64,000 nucleotides of DNA from Aedes albopictus (GCF_035046485.1 NC_085138.1:360657238-360721237); one strand, 5' to 3'. Shown: positions 10,380 to 23,216, counted from the first letter of the stretch. The notes: a model not told the origin generated them from the letters alone. A program made the numbers and translations.

Positions 10380-12620
10380 GAAAGCAACTCAGAAACGAAC
10401 AACAGAAACTCTTGGTGAAGTTTGTGGTGAAGTATCTGGTTGAGTTCGACGTAGGATTCTTGAGTTTGCGGTTGAAATTATGTGAGAGTTCTCGTGGAAT
10501 TACAAAAAATTGACACAGACACGTTCAATGCGTCTAGTGAGCTTTTTTCATTCTTTGGAGGAAGCATGATACAGCTACTTCACAACAAACTGGGCCACTC
10601 ATTGTGCGCTGTTTATTTACTACGGATATTTATTTTGGGTCATCTGAAATCCCTTTCCGTAGGCTTTTCTACATACAAAGTTTTGAAAATTTCTAAGAAC
10701 CGTAAACTTTACCCAGACATCTCTTTCAAATAGTCTGGTTGAATTACTTATCGTGTTTTTGTATGTATTCCTTGCATAATTTCGAATATCAAGTTTCTGA
10801 ATATCTGTGGAAGTGGAGTTACGATAAAAATTCCCTGTGAAGTTCCTGGATAAATAAACTCTGTGTGGAATACCCAGAAGGATTCCTAGTGGAATTTTCA
10901 ACATAAACTTTTGCCCTTACATATTTTTGCAAATTTGTGTGTAGCCAATCCCTTTCCTAAAATTCCGGTGGAACATCTGGTGCAATTTCTGTAAGAGTTC
11001 TCTGTAGAATTCCATGTGGATTTCTGTGGAATCCCTAGAAGAATCTTCAGCAGCGTTTCTGGAGAAATCTTCTTGAAAGTCATACAAAAGTTCCCTGCAA
11101 AGTTTCTAGAGAAATAAATGGGGTAATTTCTAGATAAATTCCCTATGGAATTATCAGTGGTATTTCTAGTGTTATTTGAACCAGAAGCCCCTGCGGTATC
11201 TTAAGAGAAACACTCTGAGAAATTCCTAAAGAAGCTCCATGTTGAATGCTTGGGAAACTTTCTGTGAGATTCTGGTGAAATTTCTGGAGGTTCGCTGGAG
11301 GGATATTTAATAGAATTCTAAGTGAAATTTAAGTGGAATTTTCAGAGAATTTCTAACTAAGATAGTAGAAAAAAATTAAGGAAGTTCCATTAAAATTCAC
11401 AAAAAAACAACAACAACAAAAACGGTGGGTCTCCTGGAGAAACTTCCAGTTCGGTTCTTGGATGAATTTTTATCTAGCTTTCTTGAATCATTCTTAATTC
11501 GATTCCCAGAGGCACATCCTCAGTTTGGTTTTTGATATGGTAATCCTGATAGCAACTGTGTAAAAGTTCCTAAAGAAGAAATTCTTGCACGCATTCAACT
11601 CCTGGAGTAGCTTCTTGATTAGTTTTCTTCAGAATTCCTATAAAAAAGCTCTAAAGATTTTTTTTGAGTAAAATTATGGAGTAATTCCAGAATGTGTTTT
11701 CATAGTGGAATTCTTCTATAAATTTCTGTTGAAATTCAGTATGATTTTGGAGTACTTCAAGAAGCTCCTGAAAGAATTTGTAGTAAAATTTTAGGGTACA
11801 TCTCTTATTGAATTTAAGCAAAAAAAATCTTGGCTGCACACTTCATTAAGAATCCCAGGATAGTTTGTGCGATATTTGCCTGTGGAACATCCTGGACGAT
11901 TTTGAAAAAAAAATATGAAAAATTTTAGAATAATTCCACTAGAATTCCTTAAGAAGTATCCATAATGCATTTTTTTTAAGTTTCTGGGTAAAGCTTAGGT
12001 AGCACTCATGGTGAAAATCATTAAATAACCAAATCTTTAAGTGAAATAATATTCGTTTCTAGGAGAAAATTCCAAAACAAGTATATTATAAATTACTAGA
12101 AGAATCACTATAGGAGTAGCCTCTGGAGAAACCCGTAAAGATCGAAATGAAAACCTGGTGGAATCTTTGGGGGACTATCTACACTAAGCCGGAATTCTTA
12201 ATTAAAACCCTCGGAAATTTTAAGATGGTTTCTTGACGAACTATTTCAGAATTCCCTTGGATGCTTTCTGTGGAAATCTGTGCATAAAATTCCGAATTCA
12301 TTGTTAGATTTCTGTGATCTCATCAAAATTTTTGATGTTATTTCTAGAGTAATTTCTAGTGTTAGTCAAACAAAAAACTCAGAAATAACTCCTAGAAGGA
12401 GCACTAGTGGAAAAAAAATGAAGGAAAATTATGAATTTATGGAGGAATTACTGCAAGTATTCCTAAAAAAATGAAGAATCACAAAATACAAGACAAGAGA
12501 GAAGCATTTCCAGGATAAATCTGAACACTTCTTACGAAACGCGACAACATTGATAGAAAAAAATCCGACAACATTTCAAATTCTCTGACTGACTCGTCAC
12601 GAAATTCGTGAAACGTCTCT
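10380..12620. repeat. Eroded 12-bp satellite, tract 1a
   Basis: GGAATTCC/AAATTTCT words recur at about 12-bp spacing with heavy mutation. Both polarities occur. Protein-like frames inside (for example 10620-11083 on the minus strand) are translations of the repeat. The segment 10540-10740 is less repeat-like. No genes are supported. Confidence 0.6.
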
Positions 12621-12622
12621 TC

Positions 12623-12708
12623 AACCCTCCTTGTGCATTAGGATCATTTCTAACCCAAACCTACACTATGGCAGCAAGCAGTTCCTAACGTGATGCATTG
12701 AAAAGGTC
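12623..12708. repeat. Mini-palindrome family P1, copy B
   Basis: It reads AACCCTCCTTGTGCATTAGG at the left and GTGATGCATTGAAAAGG at the right, with a CAGCAAGCAGTTCC core. It matches the layout of the four other P1 copies and sits inside satellite tract 1. Confidence 0.65.
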
Positions 12709-13175
12709 GAATTCCTGTAGGAAATCCTGGAGGAAAATTTATGGAGGCATCCCTGAAGGAAGTCCTGGTGGAACCGCTGGTGGAATTTCTGAAGGATTAT
12801 CTGAAGGATTCCCTCAACGAATTCCTACAGGAATCCCTAAAGAAATACCTGGATGAATTTCTGTAGCAATCTCTGGAAGGATTTCTGAAGGGATATCTGA
12901 TTGAATTCCGGGAGGAATTCTTAGAGAAATTCTGGGAGGAATAACTGGAGAAAGTTTTGAAGAAATACCTTGAAGAATTTCTGGAGTAATTCCTGGAAAA
13001 AATGCTAAAGAAATTAATGTAGAATTTCCTGAAGGAATCCCTGAAACAATTCCTAGAGAAATTCCTGGAAGAATTCAGGGATAAATTCCTGGAGGTATTC
13101 CAGCAAAAAATCCTGGAGGAATCCCTGAGGGAATTCCTGGCGAAATCCCTGTAAGGATTCCTGAAGAAATCCCTG
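12709..13175. repeat. 12-bp satellite, tract 1b (GGAGGAAT polarity)
   Basis: Well-preserved 12-bp units of the GGAATYCCTGRA type run to the left edge of an inserted MITE. The 140-residue minus-strand frame with NSSR/DSFR tetrapeptides is a by-product of the 12-bp period. The array resumes at 13582 after the insertion. Confidence 0.85.
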
Positions 13176-13581
13176 CCCGAGCAGGAATGAATAACTGACA
13201 AATAACTGCAGCATACCAAAGTCAGGTATCATACCAAGACAAGGTATTGGTCGGTTGCCCAGGTATTGGAAATAACTTGTTTTGGTATTTTGTGGGTATT
13301 GATAAAATTCCTTAACGAGTTATTGGTTTGGTGTTGAGAATTGCTTGAGGTATTATTCAGTTATGGAAAAATCATTATTTGTATGAAAAAACTGCCCATT
13401 ATTATTTAGGTATTACCATACCTGATGTCATTAATCATGTGTTATGCACAGAATACACATCAGTTATTATTTTAGGTGTTTTACCTCTTATGCAGGGCTT
13501 CTTAATACCTCATTCAGATTGTAGGTATTCGGTTTTCCATACCTGAGTTTGGTATTCTTCAGCTGTTTTCTCCTGCTCGGG
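13176..13581. mobile_element. CCCGAGCAGG-ended MITE inserted in satellite
   Basis: This 406-bp insert starts CCCGAGCAGGA and ends TCCTGCTCGGG, with an interior of repeated GGTATT/AATACC and TTATT dyads. Flanks AATCCCTG and TGGAAGAAAC rejoin as a normal satellite unit with at most a 2-bp overlap. A related element with the CCCGAGCAGAA end occurs at 28850-32029. The superfamily is not identified. Confidence 0.8.
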
Positions 13582-15015
13582 TGGAAGAAACTACAGCAAT
13601 TCACGGTGGAATTCCAGGAGGTATTCTTGGAAAAATGCCTGGGGAAATTCCTGGAGGAATCTCTAGAGGAACTACTGGAGAGATCTCTAGAGGAATCCCT
13701 GGAAAAATGTTTAGAGGAATCTCTAGAAGAATTCGTGGAGGAATCTCTAAAAGAATGCTTGGAGGAATCCCTGTTGAAATTCCCGGAGGACTCATTGTAG
13801 GATTTTTTGGAGAAATCCCTGGAGGAATTCCTGTAGCAGTTTCTGAAAGAATCCAAAAAGGAATTGTGCTAAAGAAACCCCAGGATTAATCCCGGAGGCA
13901 ATCTCATAAAGAATTTCTAATGATATCCCTTAACGATTCATGTAGAAATTCCTGGATGGATTCCTGAAAAAAAAATAAAGAACGAATTCCTGAAGGAATC
14001 CCAAAAAGAGTTGCTGGAAGAATCCTTGGAGGAATTTTTAAAATAAGCCCTGGAGTTGTTCCTGAAAAAATCCCAGAAAACTTCCCGAGTGAACCCCTGG
14101 AGGAATCTTGGAGGAATACCAGGAGGAATACTTGAAAGAATATATTATACCGAGAGGATTACCTGAAAAGATCCCAGGAAGAATCCCGGAAGCAATCCCA
14201 TGATTTTTTAGGAAATTCCAGGAGAGCTCTCTAAACGAATTCCTGGAAGAATTTCTGTAGGGATATCTGGGAAAAAAATCTGAAGAGTGTATGTATACAG
14301 TAATTTCTGGACGAATAATTGAAGGAATCCTTGGATGAACTCCTAAAGGATTTTTGTACAAAATTTGTAAAGATGTTCCTAGGATAATTTTTGAATAACT
14401 TCTGGTAAAATTTTCTAAGCGAATTTCTGGGAGATATTCCTCCAAAAATACTTCGAATGATTCCAGATTAAATTATTGGATCAATCTGTAGCGAAATTCT
14501 TGAAGGAATATAAGGAGAAGTTTCTGAGAAAAAAATCTGAAGGAATATCGGCAGAAATACCTAAGAGGATTCATGAAGAAATTCCAGAAGGGGTCCTCGC
14601 AAAAAGCACTGGAACAATCACTGGAGGAACCTCTAAGGATATCCCAGCAGAAATTCCTGGAAGAATGTCTGATGGAATCCTTAGAGGAGTTCATGAAGGA
14701 GGAATCCATGATGAAATCACTGAAGGAAGTTATTAGAAAGTTCCTAGAGGAGTTCTTTGATGCACCGTTGCAGAAGTATCTGTAAAAATGTATGAAGATA
14801 TTGTGGGAAAAAAATCCTGAACCATTTCTTGGAACAAGCCCTGAAACAATCACAATCGGAACCTTGCAGGACGCCCATGGATGAGTTCACGAAGAAGAAA
14901 GTCCTGGAGAAGTCGCTTGAGGAATTCCTGGATAAGTTTCTGAAGAAATACCTGAAGGAATTTCTGAGCATGTCCCTGGAGGAATTCATAAAGGAATACC
15001 AGGGTTTTTTTTGCT
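13582..15015. repeat. 12-bp satellite, tract 1c (GGAGGAAT polarity)
   Basis: The units are well preserved. The 13549-13800 plus frame reads as a leucine/glutamate tetrapeptide repeat (SLEE/EFLE), the next plus frame as GIPG/GGIP, and the minus frames as NSSR or GIPP types. Every frame is long because the period is a multiple of three and stop codons are rare in the unit. I do not call these as genes. Confidence 0.85.
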
Positions 15016-15083
15016 CTTAACATGACGTTTGTTTAAATTGAATACTAGTAAAATTATATGAATTTTCAGTTACTACACTCTAT
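14470..15083 (+). repeat. Satellite-end module M, copy 1
   Basis: The right end of tract 1 contains non-periodic sequence shared, inverted, with 56112-56600. Shared text includes TGTTTAAATTGAATACTAGT and ACTACACTCTAT just outside the periodic part. Inside, the two copies align codon by codon without indels over about 48 codons (here SEPCRTPMDEFTKKK in the plus frame, 14853-14897). The homology ends near 15083. Confidence 0.7.
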
Positions 15084-17170
15084 ATAATTCTAAAAAGTCT
15101 TTCTCTTCCCCTTCCTATTTGGAAAATTCGGCATGTTGTTTTTGGGTTCCATGAATAAAAAACGCAAAATCATCAAGGTAATTCTAAGATAAGGTTAAAG
15201 GTGTGCTCTTAGAAAAATACTTGTCAAAATTTCTTGTAAATTTCGAGATTAAAAGGTTTAATAATTATGGATAAAATCCTAAATTATTAGAATCCTTTAT
15301 TTCTTGAATTTTCTTTTCTTTTCTAAAACTAAATAATATTGGAAATCTTGAGTTGGTTTGAATTGAACAAAACATTTTGGAGACCAGGGGAAGGCAACAC
15401 ATCCCCTCCACCCACTTTCCCACTCTGGGTACGCCCATGTACTGCTGGATAACCGTCACATTTGACCCGAGTGAGGGTAAATTTGTTTAGCAATATGTAG
15501 TGCGGCAACAAATATAACATGTCATGGCATATGAGTAAGAATGTAAGGCATAGAACAACAAAATCATGCATTCAGGGCTTCATGTTTTACCGTGTATTTT
15601 AAGAAAAAGAGATGGCTACTGCAGACTAATTGCACAGCTATGGTTTTATACTATTGAGACTGCTGAAATTACAGTAGAATCTAAAATTTTCCAACAACAA
15701 TTTTTGAAAATCTTTGCTTTTTCTAGATCTAAATGAAGAATTCATTTGTTGTTCAGATTTTTCCCAGAACCTCAATGATATGGTTTCAGTAAGTGTCTGA
15801 AATTTCTAAGACTTGGGTAATAGAAATTATCGTCAAAATCATACATTTGGAAGGCAGAACTAACTTGCACCGACATCAGCTTCCAATCACAGATAAGAAT
15901 TACTGGTGCCTCCTGGGTTGCACATACCTTTTGTAGCTGTTTTCGATGATTTCCTTCGTGCTAATGAGATTACACCGACAAAACGAAGCAGCAACTCCCG
16001 AACTTTCCACCGATGATCCGGACACGTTGAAGTTTCAGCAGCTTTTCTTCTTTGTTAAGTTTGGTATGTATTTACTTATGTAAACTTTCTTCTGGTATGT
16101 TAGCTTGTCACCACTGGAATTTTTAGATTGCGGTCGACTTTTTCATTCACAAAACACTGGATAAACTTTTTATTTATTCGACAAATACGTACACATAGTT
16201 GAGGAAGGTAAAAATGGCAGCTGTGGATTTCTATTCTTCTTTGTTTTGTTGATTTTTTTCTTCTATGACACTCACTAGTATTGCACTGGAATATTTTTTC
16301 TTGGCGGTCGTTAATTTTTCGTACAAAAATGAGATTCGCTGAAGCGGTAGCTTTATTCGATATTTTCTGCGAGATTCTTCGAATTATTTTGAAACATTCA
16401 ACACATTCACTGGTAGGCGATGACACTGACGACGACAGCTATTACACTGGATTTTGGTGCGTAGATTTTCACTTGGTGTACTCTTCTGGCATGTTGATTG
16501 ATCTGGTTGATTGATTGATGGTTACTGGTTGAGATTGCTTTCTTCGGTGCTTCGGTGTTAAAGGCTTCTCTCGTGCACTTTATTAACTTACAACCTGTGT
16601 AAAGGAAGCTGGTGTGTATTGATTCACTGGTAAATGTATGACACTTAATCGACTGGGACGCATAAAATACAATGGGATTGAACTGGCGCCACTTGTTTTG
16701 ACGAGGATATTTGTAGTTTCACTGGAGTATTACTTCACTGTTGGCAGCACTGGAAATGTTAGACAAATGACCTGAAATGAGAAGAAAAGCAGATGTTCAT
16801 GAGAAACTTGTTCAAACAAAATGTTAATCTTGAAATTTTCAGTTGAACAATGCAATTTCTTAGAAAAAAAACAGGATCCACCCTAGAATATACGAGAAGC
16901 AAATAACTCCTGTCACAAAAGGAGTTGAAAGCAACGTAATAGTTTAATGATAACTTACAAAAAATAAATAATGACAGACAAATAACACCGAAAAATCTCA
17001 ATATAATAACATAAGAGTGTTAAAATCAATAAATGGATAATAACATGTTTATTTTTCCTCCAAACACTTCACATCACGATTCCGAACCGACCGAACTTCC
17101 CCACCCACTCAAACTACAAACCCATATTACACCTCTAATTGCCAAGAGCCATGCTCAGCTCACTGATTTC
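15084..17170. other. Unassigned DNA, no gene supported
   Basis: The DNA is AT-rich and mostly non-repetitive. From about 16130 to 16760 the word CACTGG recurs at least seven times on the plus strand (16146, 16279, 16404, 16445, 16624, 16717, 16749), suggesting an old LTR-like or simple-derived segment. On the minus strand a splice-donor-like AAAAG|GTATGTG lies at about 15928, downstream of a short open run containing CRCNLISTKEIIENSYK; this is too little to call an exon. Confidence 0.35.
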
Positions 17171-17930
17171 AAGTGCGAGAGTTGCAAATTTGCCTCTATT
17201 TCCTCATTCTGTGCTTCCATCATTTCTTGCGGTCGTTTTTAGTTAGCTACGTTTCCTTCGGTTTTTTCCTTGGCGGTTGTTTCGCAGCTTCAATACCGCA
17301 CCACGCACAACTGTGGTGGCGTCGGCATCAGTCAGTGCCGGGCGGCAGCGATTGTGATAGCAAACACGATAGTCCGCTCCTCCGACCCTGGGCTTGCCAA
17401 ACCGAGCCGATGCGCGGTGGTGGAAACAGTTGCAGTTATTCAACTGTAAATGATATTACACCATCTCGGTGTGGTAGTAGCCGCCGACAGACCGCCGCAC
17501 CCAAGCTTCACCCATTCCCACAACAAGTTGGTTGTCGAAATACATACAACAGTAGTCGGGTGCGTCCGTCCGAAAGAAAAGTCTATGTGCCGCGCGCTCT
17601 GGTAGTTTTGTTCCTTATCCGACCAAAAACACATAGTGATTCCGCTTTGGTTTCGATTCTCACAGACCCGGGGAAGGTACCGGCCACCAAGGTCTGACTG
17701 ATTTGAACAATGTTGAGTTTTTCCGCGCTGTTTGCCTTATCCGCCGCATTAAGTTAGGAAAAAACGCAACATATATATCATCGAACTTAAACTGTGTGAA
17801 ACAGAGCTCGTGACTGGCGCCGTTTATTAGTACTCCAAAGCGGAAACGAACTGCCGAGTTTACTGTATTCGAGTATGGTATAGTTCGAACGGTTTCATGC
17901 GTGATATTCAAGAATCTGGTTGCGTTTGAT
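17171..17930. other. GC-rich, low-repeat segment
   Basis: Overlapping open frames occur on both strands (up to 174 residues plus, 83 residues minus), none recognised. Higher GC, CG dinucleotides and lack of transposon signatures set it apart. It may be a noncoding exon or regulatory DNA of a neighbouring gene, or an old unrecognised element; the LINE fragment follows immediately. Confidence 0.3.
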
Positions 17931-17976
17931 GACGAACCAGTGTGAACAGAAAAAAAAACAAGAGGAAAATGTGAAT

Positions 17977-18345
17977 GGTCAGTCGCAAGAGAGTATGGAA
18001 CAGAATGATATGCGGAGGTTTTACGAAACTGTCAATGGCGTGCGGAGAAAAACAGCGCCTTGCCTCGCCATGTGCAACGACCGTGATGAATACTTGCTGG
18101 TGTTGACAGACAAAACAATGGTGGCTGCCAGGAGGAGACAGCACTTCAAGAAAGTGTTGAACGGTGAGAACGGAAGAGCTACAGACATGAATCGAATCGA
18201 CAACGACGGAAAGGTTGTGGAACCTCCAACGCAAGACGATGTCAAGACAGCCATCAAAGGGCAAAGCCAAGAACAAAAAGCCTACTGGGAAGGACGAACT
18301 TCCTATACTGGTACACCTCCAGAAAATAACTTCAGTTGCAAAAGA
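17977..18345 (+). pseudogene. LINE polyprotein fragment (linker before reverse transcriptase)
   Basis: The frame reads MRRFYETVNGVRRKTAP, then CNDRDEYLLVLTDKTMVAAR, then VEPPTQDDVKTAIKG. This order (RFYETVNG, a TDK..VAARW..HF-like block, VEPP..EVK.AIK) is the conserved linker just upstream of the reverse-transcriptase domain in insect non-LTR retrotransposons. After AIKG the frame is lost: a shift restores text resembling the KNxKATGKDELP start of the RT domain, then homology stops. Endonuclease and RT cores are absent. It is a truncated, frameshifted relic. An RTE- or R1-like clade is possible but not determined. Confidence 0.7.
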
Positions 18346-18469
18346 ATTATTCTGGAGGAAACCCTCGCCATGCATTATTATTTAATGAAATGTTTCAGCA
18401 ATTATCGCGAAAAGGACATTCTTACAAAAATGGTTTTGAGTGTTGGACGATTTTTTAGATTTTCTTGAC

Positions 18470-20050
18470 AGTTCTTCAGGATTACCTTCAGGGACACCGC
18501 CAATAATTCCCTTGGGAACTTTTTTGAGGACTTATCAGTAAATATCTAGAAAGTTTACAGAAAGACGATTCTCGTTGGATTTCTTAGAAAGATATTAGTA
18601 TCCTCCAAAATGCATGTATATCAATGGATTTCTCTTTGAAAAATTTCCTCCAGGAATTCACCCAGAGATTCTTTCAGGAATTCCACCGGGAATTTCCATA
18701 GCACTTCTTTAAGAATTTCTCAATTATTTTTTCAAGAATCTCGAAACTTGCCCTTGGGGCTCCTCAGAAATATATTCCGAAATTCCTTTTGGGATTCCTT
18801 GAGAAATTCTATTGGAAACGCCTTTAAGGTTTGCTAAAAAATTTCATGCTTCTATTTCTTCTCTTATTTTGTTATTCATTTCTGAAGAAATTCCTCCAGA
18901 AACAATTTTCAGTTTTTTTCCAGGAGTTTGTTTGGATTTCTCCGATAATACTTATAGAACTTCTTCGAGAAATTCTTTAGGAGTTGCACTAGGGGTTTCT
19001 TCAGACTCCAGGAATTCATTCAAATCTTTCTCCAAAAGATGCAATTCCCATATTTTTCTCCATAAAGATTTAAAGATTCTCTCTAAGGGTTTCCTATATA
19101 AATTCAGACATTTTTTTTCAGAAACTTCGTCAGAAATTTGAGCTTGGATTTCTTCAGAGGTTCCTTCAGGTATTACGCCATTGATTCAGGTATTTACACT
19201 GGCATTTATTTAGGAATTCCTCTGGAAAATTTTCCAGAGACTTTTTTGTGAAGCACCTCCAGGGATTTATCTAAAATTGCTTCATATTTTTATCCAAAAA
19301 TTCTCTCAGCAATTCCTACAGAAATTACTCCAGAATCTATTTCCTGCCATTTTTAGTTAATGAATACCTGCGGAGAATTCTCCAGTTCTTCCAGGAATTA
19401 TATCAAAACTTCTTTCAAAATTATTGTTTCTTTTTTATTTCTTCAGTGGTTTTTAAAGAATTCCTCCATAACTGGGTTTATTTTTTTGCACGATTCCCTT
19501 CCATTTTTTTCCAGGTAGAAGTTTAGGGATTTTTGTGTACTAATCCTTTTTGAAATTTAAAAATATTTTTTTTCGAATTCAGGTATCTGTAGGATTTCTT
19601 CCTTGTACTACAGTAGTACCTTTGTCTGCGATTTCAACAGACATTTTTTCCACTATGGATTTATCCAGGAACCCCTTTTGAAGTTTCTCAAGCTTTTTTT
19701 TTATTTTATTTTGGAATTACTTGCAGAGTTCCAATGGCAGTTACATGGAAGAACGAATCCCAGCAGGAATTTCTGGAAGCAACTTTGAAGGAGTTTCAGA
19801 AGAAATTTCCAGTAAATCCCTGTAGAAATCTTAGGAAGTGCTTTTGAATTAATCTCTGGCCGGAGGGGTATTCTTGAAGGAATCCCAGAGAAACTTCTCG
19901 GAAATCCTTTGGGGGAATTCCTAGAAAAAAAATTAAGGATATTATCGGAAGATTCCTGGAAAAATCCTTGACAAAATTTCTGGAGGTTTTTCTCAATGTA
20001 CTCTTGGAGAAATATGTGGACGAATTTCCATAAAAAAAATCCAAATACCT
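18470..20050. repeat. 12-bp satellite paralogue A (TTCC then GGA polarity)
   Basis: Degenerate satellite with distinctive non-periodic landmarks: ACAGAAAGACGATTCTCGTT near 18558, TTTGTCTGCGATTTCAACAG near 19620, and TTCTCAAGC..TTGGAATTACTTGCAGAG near 19683-19730. The same landmarks recur in order at 22900-23224 plus 33678-34270, and partly at 50550-51280. Polarity changes from TTCCTCC to GGAGGAA near 19780. Part of the 34.5-kb sequence (CTGGCTGGAGGAATAT) matches 19855 here, so the collinearity continues past the switch. Confidence 0.75.
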
Positions 20051-20159
20051 AGAAAAACTAATAAATAAGTGACGGCAAAAACTCTTGAGATATTTCCAAA
20101 AAAACTTCCGTAGAAATTTCTAGGAATTGTTTTTGAATAAATTTCTTTACGAACTCATG

Positions 20160-21480
20160 GAGTAACGATTGGGCTTATCCTTAAAGAAAATGTCGGATAC
20201 ATATACATATTTGAAGCATTTTTGTGGAACATTTTGATTTTGTAAAAAAAAGCTAGAGGTTCTGCTAGGGGAAATTTTGAAAAATGGTAATTTTTCATAA
20301 AAATTCTCAAAAAAATCGTATATTTTTGGTAATATATTTACAGTTTTTGATTTTTACAATATTTTTGAGTTTTTTTTTACGAACTTCTAGGCATTCTTTA
20401 AGGGTACTCATTTAGAAAGTATTGTGTTTATACAGACGTGTATTGTATTTATATTTTTTGTGCTGATAAAAAGTCTATTTTTGAACATTTTTCATCAACA
20501 TGTTCTAAAAAAATATGTTTTTTTTTGTTTTCAACCAAAAAAGTTTTATATGATTATACTATTCATATGCGGCATTAAAAAAAGAGGTTGAAAATATCTT
20601 TTCTTAAAGCTGAGATGTTACGCTTTTACTGAATGGACTCTGTATATTGGGCTTGGTGACACTCTTATAAACGTATATTTAAAAAGTGTTAGGCTGAAAA
20701 ATGCTGACTTGATACTGATACTGGGGTAGTTGACAGTAGATTCATGAAGTGCATTTATGAAAATAACTACAACAATGACGATTGTCGTAGTTACTGGTTA
20801 CAACACATCAATGCGAAACTGGATGCATTTCCTCATTTTTTGGTTTCAGATATCTTACTAAATCACGGCGCAATATTTTTAAAAGCGGTTTCCATGCACA
20901 CTTAAAGGAAGCATCAAGGTATCTTTGCATTTTTTTTCTGATGGAAAATGTTTTTCGTTTTTTTTTCAAAACACATTTTTTTAGAAATAATGTTCAAATA
21001 TGTTTTTTTTTGTAGAAACGAAAAACACTTTCCATCAGGAAAAAAAAATCAAGAGATACCCTGATCCTTCCTCTAAATGCGCATGGAAACCTAATTTGAA
21101 AGTAATGCTTCGTTATGTTATAAAAAATAGAAAAAAAAACAAAATATGAGGAATTGCATCCAGTTTCTTCTTAAGTTCGAGTTCGGTTCATCGGGGATGT
21201 AGTACTACTGCGGTTTTTTTTGTATTTGTTAAGAAGGAGTAATCCGAGCCTAGTTTTTTAGAAAAATACAAAAATTTAAAAAAAAAACTGAAATTTAAAA
21301 AAATATTCCGCAAAAATGACTTTTTTTTGAGAATTTTCAAGAAAAAAGGTAATTTTTCAAAAATTTCCTTGCCGGAACCCCTAAACAAAAATCGAAAAAT
21401 TCAACAAAAATGCTTCAAATATGCATTTCTTTCATTTAAGGGTTGAGCACCATGACTTTTCGAACATTGATTTTTTGGGA
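20160..21480. mobile_element. 1.3-kb foldback element
   Basis: The left arm (about 20180-20960) and right arm (about 21000-21470) are imperfect inverted copies. CATATTTGAAGCATTTTTGT on the left pairs with ACAAAAATGCTTCAAATATG on the right, and GTTTTTCGTT..TTCAT blocks meet near 20970-21010. Both arms are A/T-rich and carry many small indels, so the element is old. Exact ends and target duplication were not resolved, and no coding frame is credible. Confidence 0.65.
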
Positions 21481-21484
21481 CATC

Positions 21485-23216
21485 CTACTTTATACGCATT
21501 CTTTTAGAAACCTTTTCAGAAATTACATTAGAAATTTCTCCTTCTAGAGGAACCTCCAGGAGTTTTACCACGAATTTTTATAGAAAATCATCCAAACTAA
21601 AAAAAAAAATTCTCTATGGATTATTGCAGAAATTTCTCCAGACATTCATTCAGAAAACCATGACTTTAGAATTCTGACAAAAATTTGTCCACGGTTTTTC
21701 TCAAAAACTCGACAATTATTTATACTGAAATAATTATCAGGACTGCTTAAGGAAATTCTCCAACGATTCGTTAAGAAATACCTCCCAAATTTGCTTAGGA
21801 AATTCTTCCAGAGATTTCTTTAAATATAACTCTAGTGTTTCCTCTAAAACTTTTCTTTAGAATATCCAGAGAATGAATTTCTCGAAAATTTCTTTAGGAC
21901 TTCTCCCAAAGATGACTTAAGGAATTTCTCTTGAAATCTTCCCCAGAAACTACTATAGGAAGGCTCTTGGAAATTTCTCATGAGATTTTTTTATTATACT
22001 CTACAAAAGTAAAAGTGTTTCTCCTAGATATTCTTCCAGGATTTCCTTAAACTGTCACGACTTTCTCCGGCTATTCTTTTAGTATTTTCTAAAAGAATAG
22101 CCGGAGAAAGTCGTGACAGTTTAAGGAACATCCAAGTATATCCTCAGAATTTTTTTAGAGAAATCCCTAAAGGAATTCATCTAAGGGATTCTCCAACAGT
22201 TTTCCCATGTATTCGTGAATTTCCCTGGGATTCTTTCTGACATTCCTCCAGGGATTTTTTTAAAGAATACTTCAAGAGATTTCTACAAAAATAAGACAAA
22301 AAATTTATTCAAAAAAAAATCTGACAATTCTTGCAGAAGTAACTTTTCTGATCCTTTCTGAAAAGGATTAATCTCAGAAATTTCTCCAGAAAGATTTTCA
22401 AAGACTCCGTAGATGTATTAAGGTTTTTTTATGAACGCTAGCAAGGGATTTCATCAGAAATTCTTCCATTGATCTTTTCAGAAATTCATCTAGATCTTGT
22501 TCAAAAATTAAAAAAAAATTCTACTGCTTCTGAGGTTCCTTCAAAAATATCTCCTGAGATTGCTTCAGAGGTTCCACTAGATATTCTAGATTAATACTTC
22601 AGATATTACTTCACGGATTTTACAGAAGTACTTTATGAAATCACACAAAAATACTGGAGAATTTTTTCGAGGATCTTCTTAAGGAATTTCTAATGGAATT
22701 ACTGGAGATACCTCTGGAGATTCCAATAAAAAAATATGAACGAGAAAAAAAACTGACGTAATCTTTGTAGAAGTTTCAGGAGGAACCTCTAGGAAATACC
22801 AGGAGGAACCTCTTGAGATTACTCTGGAAGAATTCGTAGATGTATTTTTTGAGAATCTTTTGAAGGACTTCATGGAAAAAATCTGGAGGAGATTCTGAAA
22901 AAAAAAGAGAATTCTAAAGGGCTTTCTTGGGGAATTCTTCGAGTATTAATCAAAAATTTTCGGATAGTTTGCAGAAAGAAGATTCTCGTTAGAGTGATTT
23001 TAGACAGACTTCCTCTAAAAATCAATATTTGTATCCCTTCAACATACATCTCTGACTATGTATTTCTTTGGAATTTTTTTCCGGAGATTCTTTCAGGAGT
23101 TCCATCAGAAAATTTCCTTGGCACTTCCTTGAGAGTTTCTTGAGATTTGTTTTTCAAAATATAATTCTTAAAACTGATCTTCGTTAGAAATTTCTTCCGA
23201 AATTCCTTCTGGGATT
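21485..23216. repeat. 12-bp satellite tract with switch near 22680
   Basis: Degenerate TTCTCCAG-type units run to about 22660, followed by GGAGGAACCTCT-type units (22680-22910), then TTCC-type again to the edge of the 10.4-kb insertion. From about 22900 the text (GCAGAAAGAAGATTCTCGTT near 22972, CCTTCTGGGATTCCTT at 23205) is collinear with 18555-18800 of paralogue A. Confidence 0.75.
22043..22128. repeat. Perfect 40-bp inverted repeat, 6-nt loop
   Basis: Arms 22043-22082 and 22089-22128 are exact reverse complements, separated by TATTTT. The stem contains CTGTCACGACTTTCTCCGGC. Surrounding satellite units are strongly diverged, so this dyad is young or maintained. A precursor-RNA-like hairpin is possible in form, but the perfect pairing points to a recent inverted duplication or to a cloning or assembly artefact. 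Confidence 0.9.

Noticed and set aside
12709..15015. CRISPR-like array
   Set aside because: The repeats are contiguous and degenerate with no unique spacers, and the genome is eukaryotic.
16680..16700. LTR retrotransposon primer-binding site (minus-strand TGGCGCCAGTT)
   Set aside because: No flanking LTR pair, no TG..CA ends and no gag-pol frame could be found.
22043..22128. microRNA precursor
   Set aside because: A perfectly paired 40-bp stem lacks the bulges typical of animal miRNA precursors and reads as an inverted duplication.
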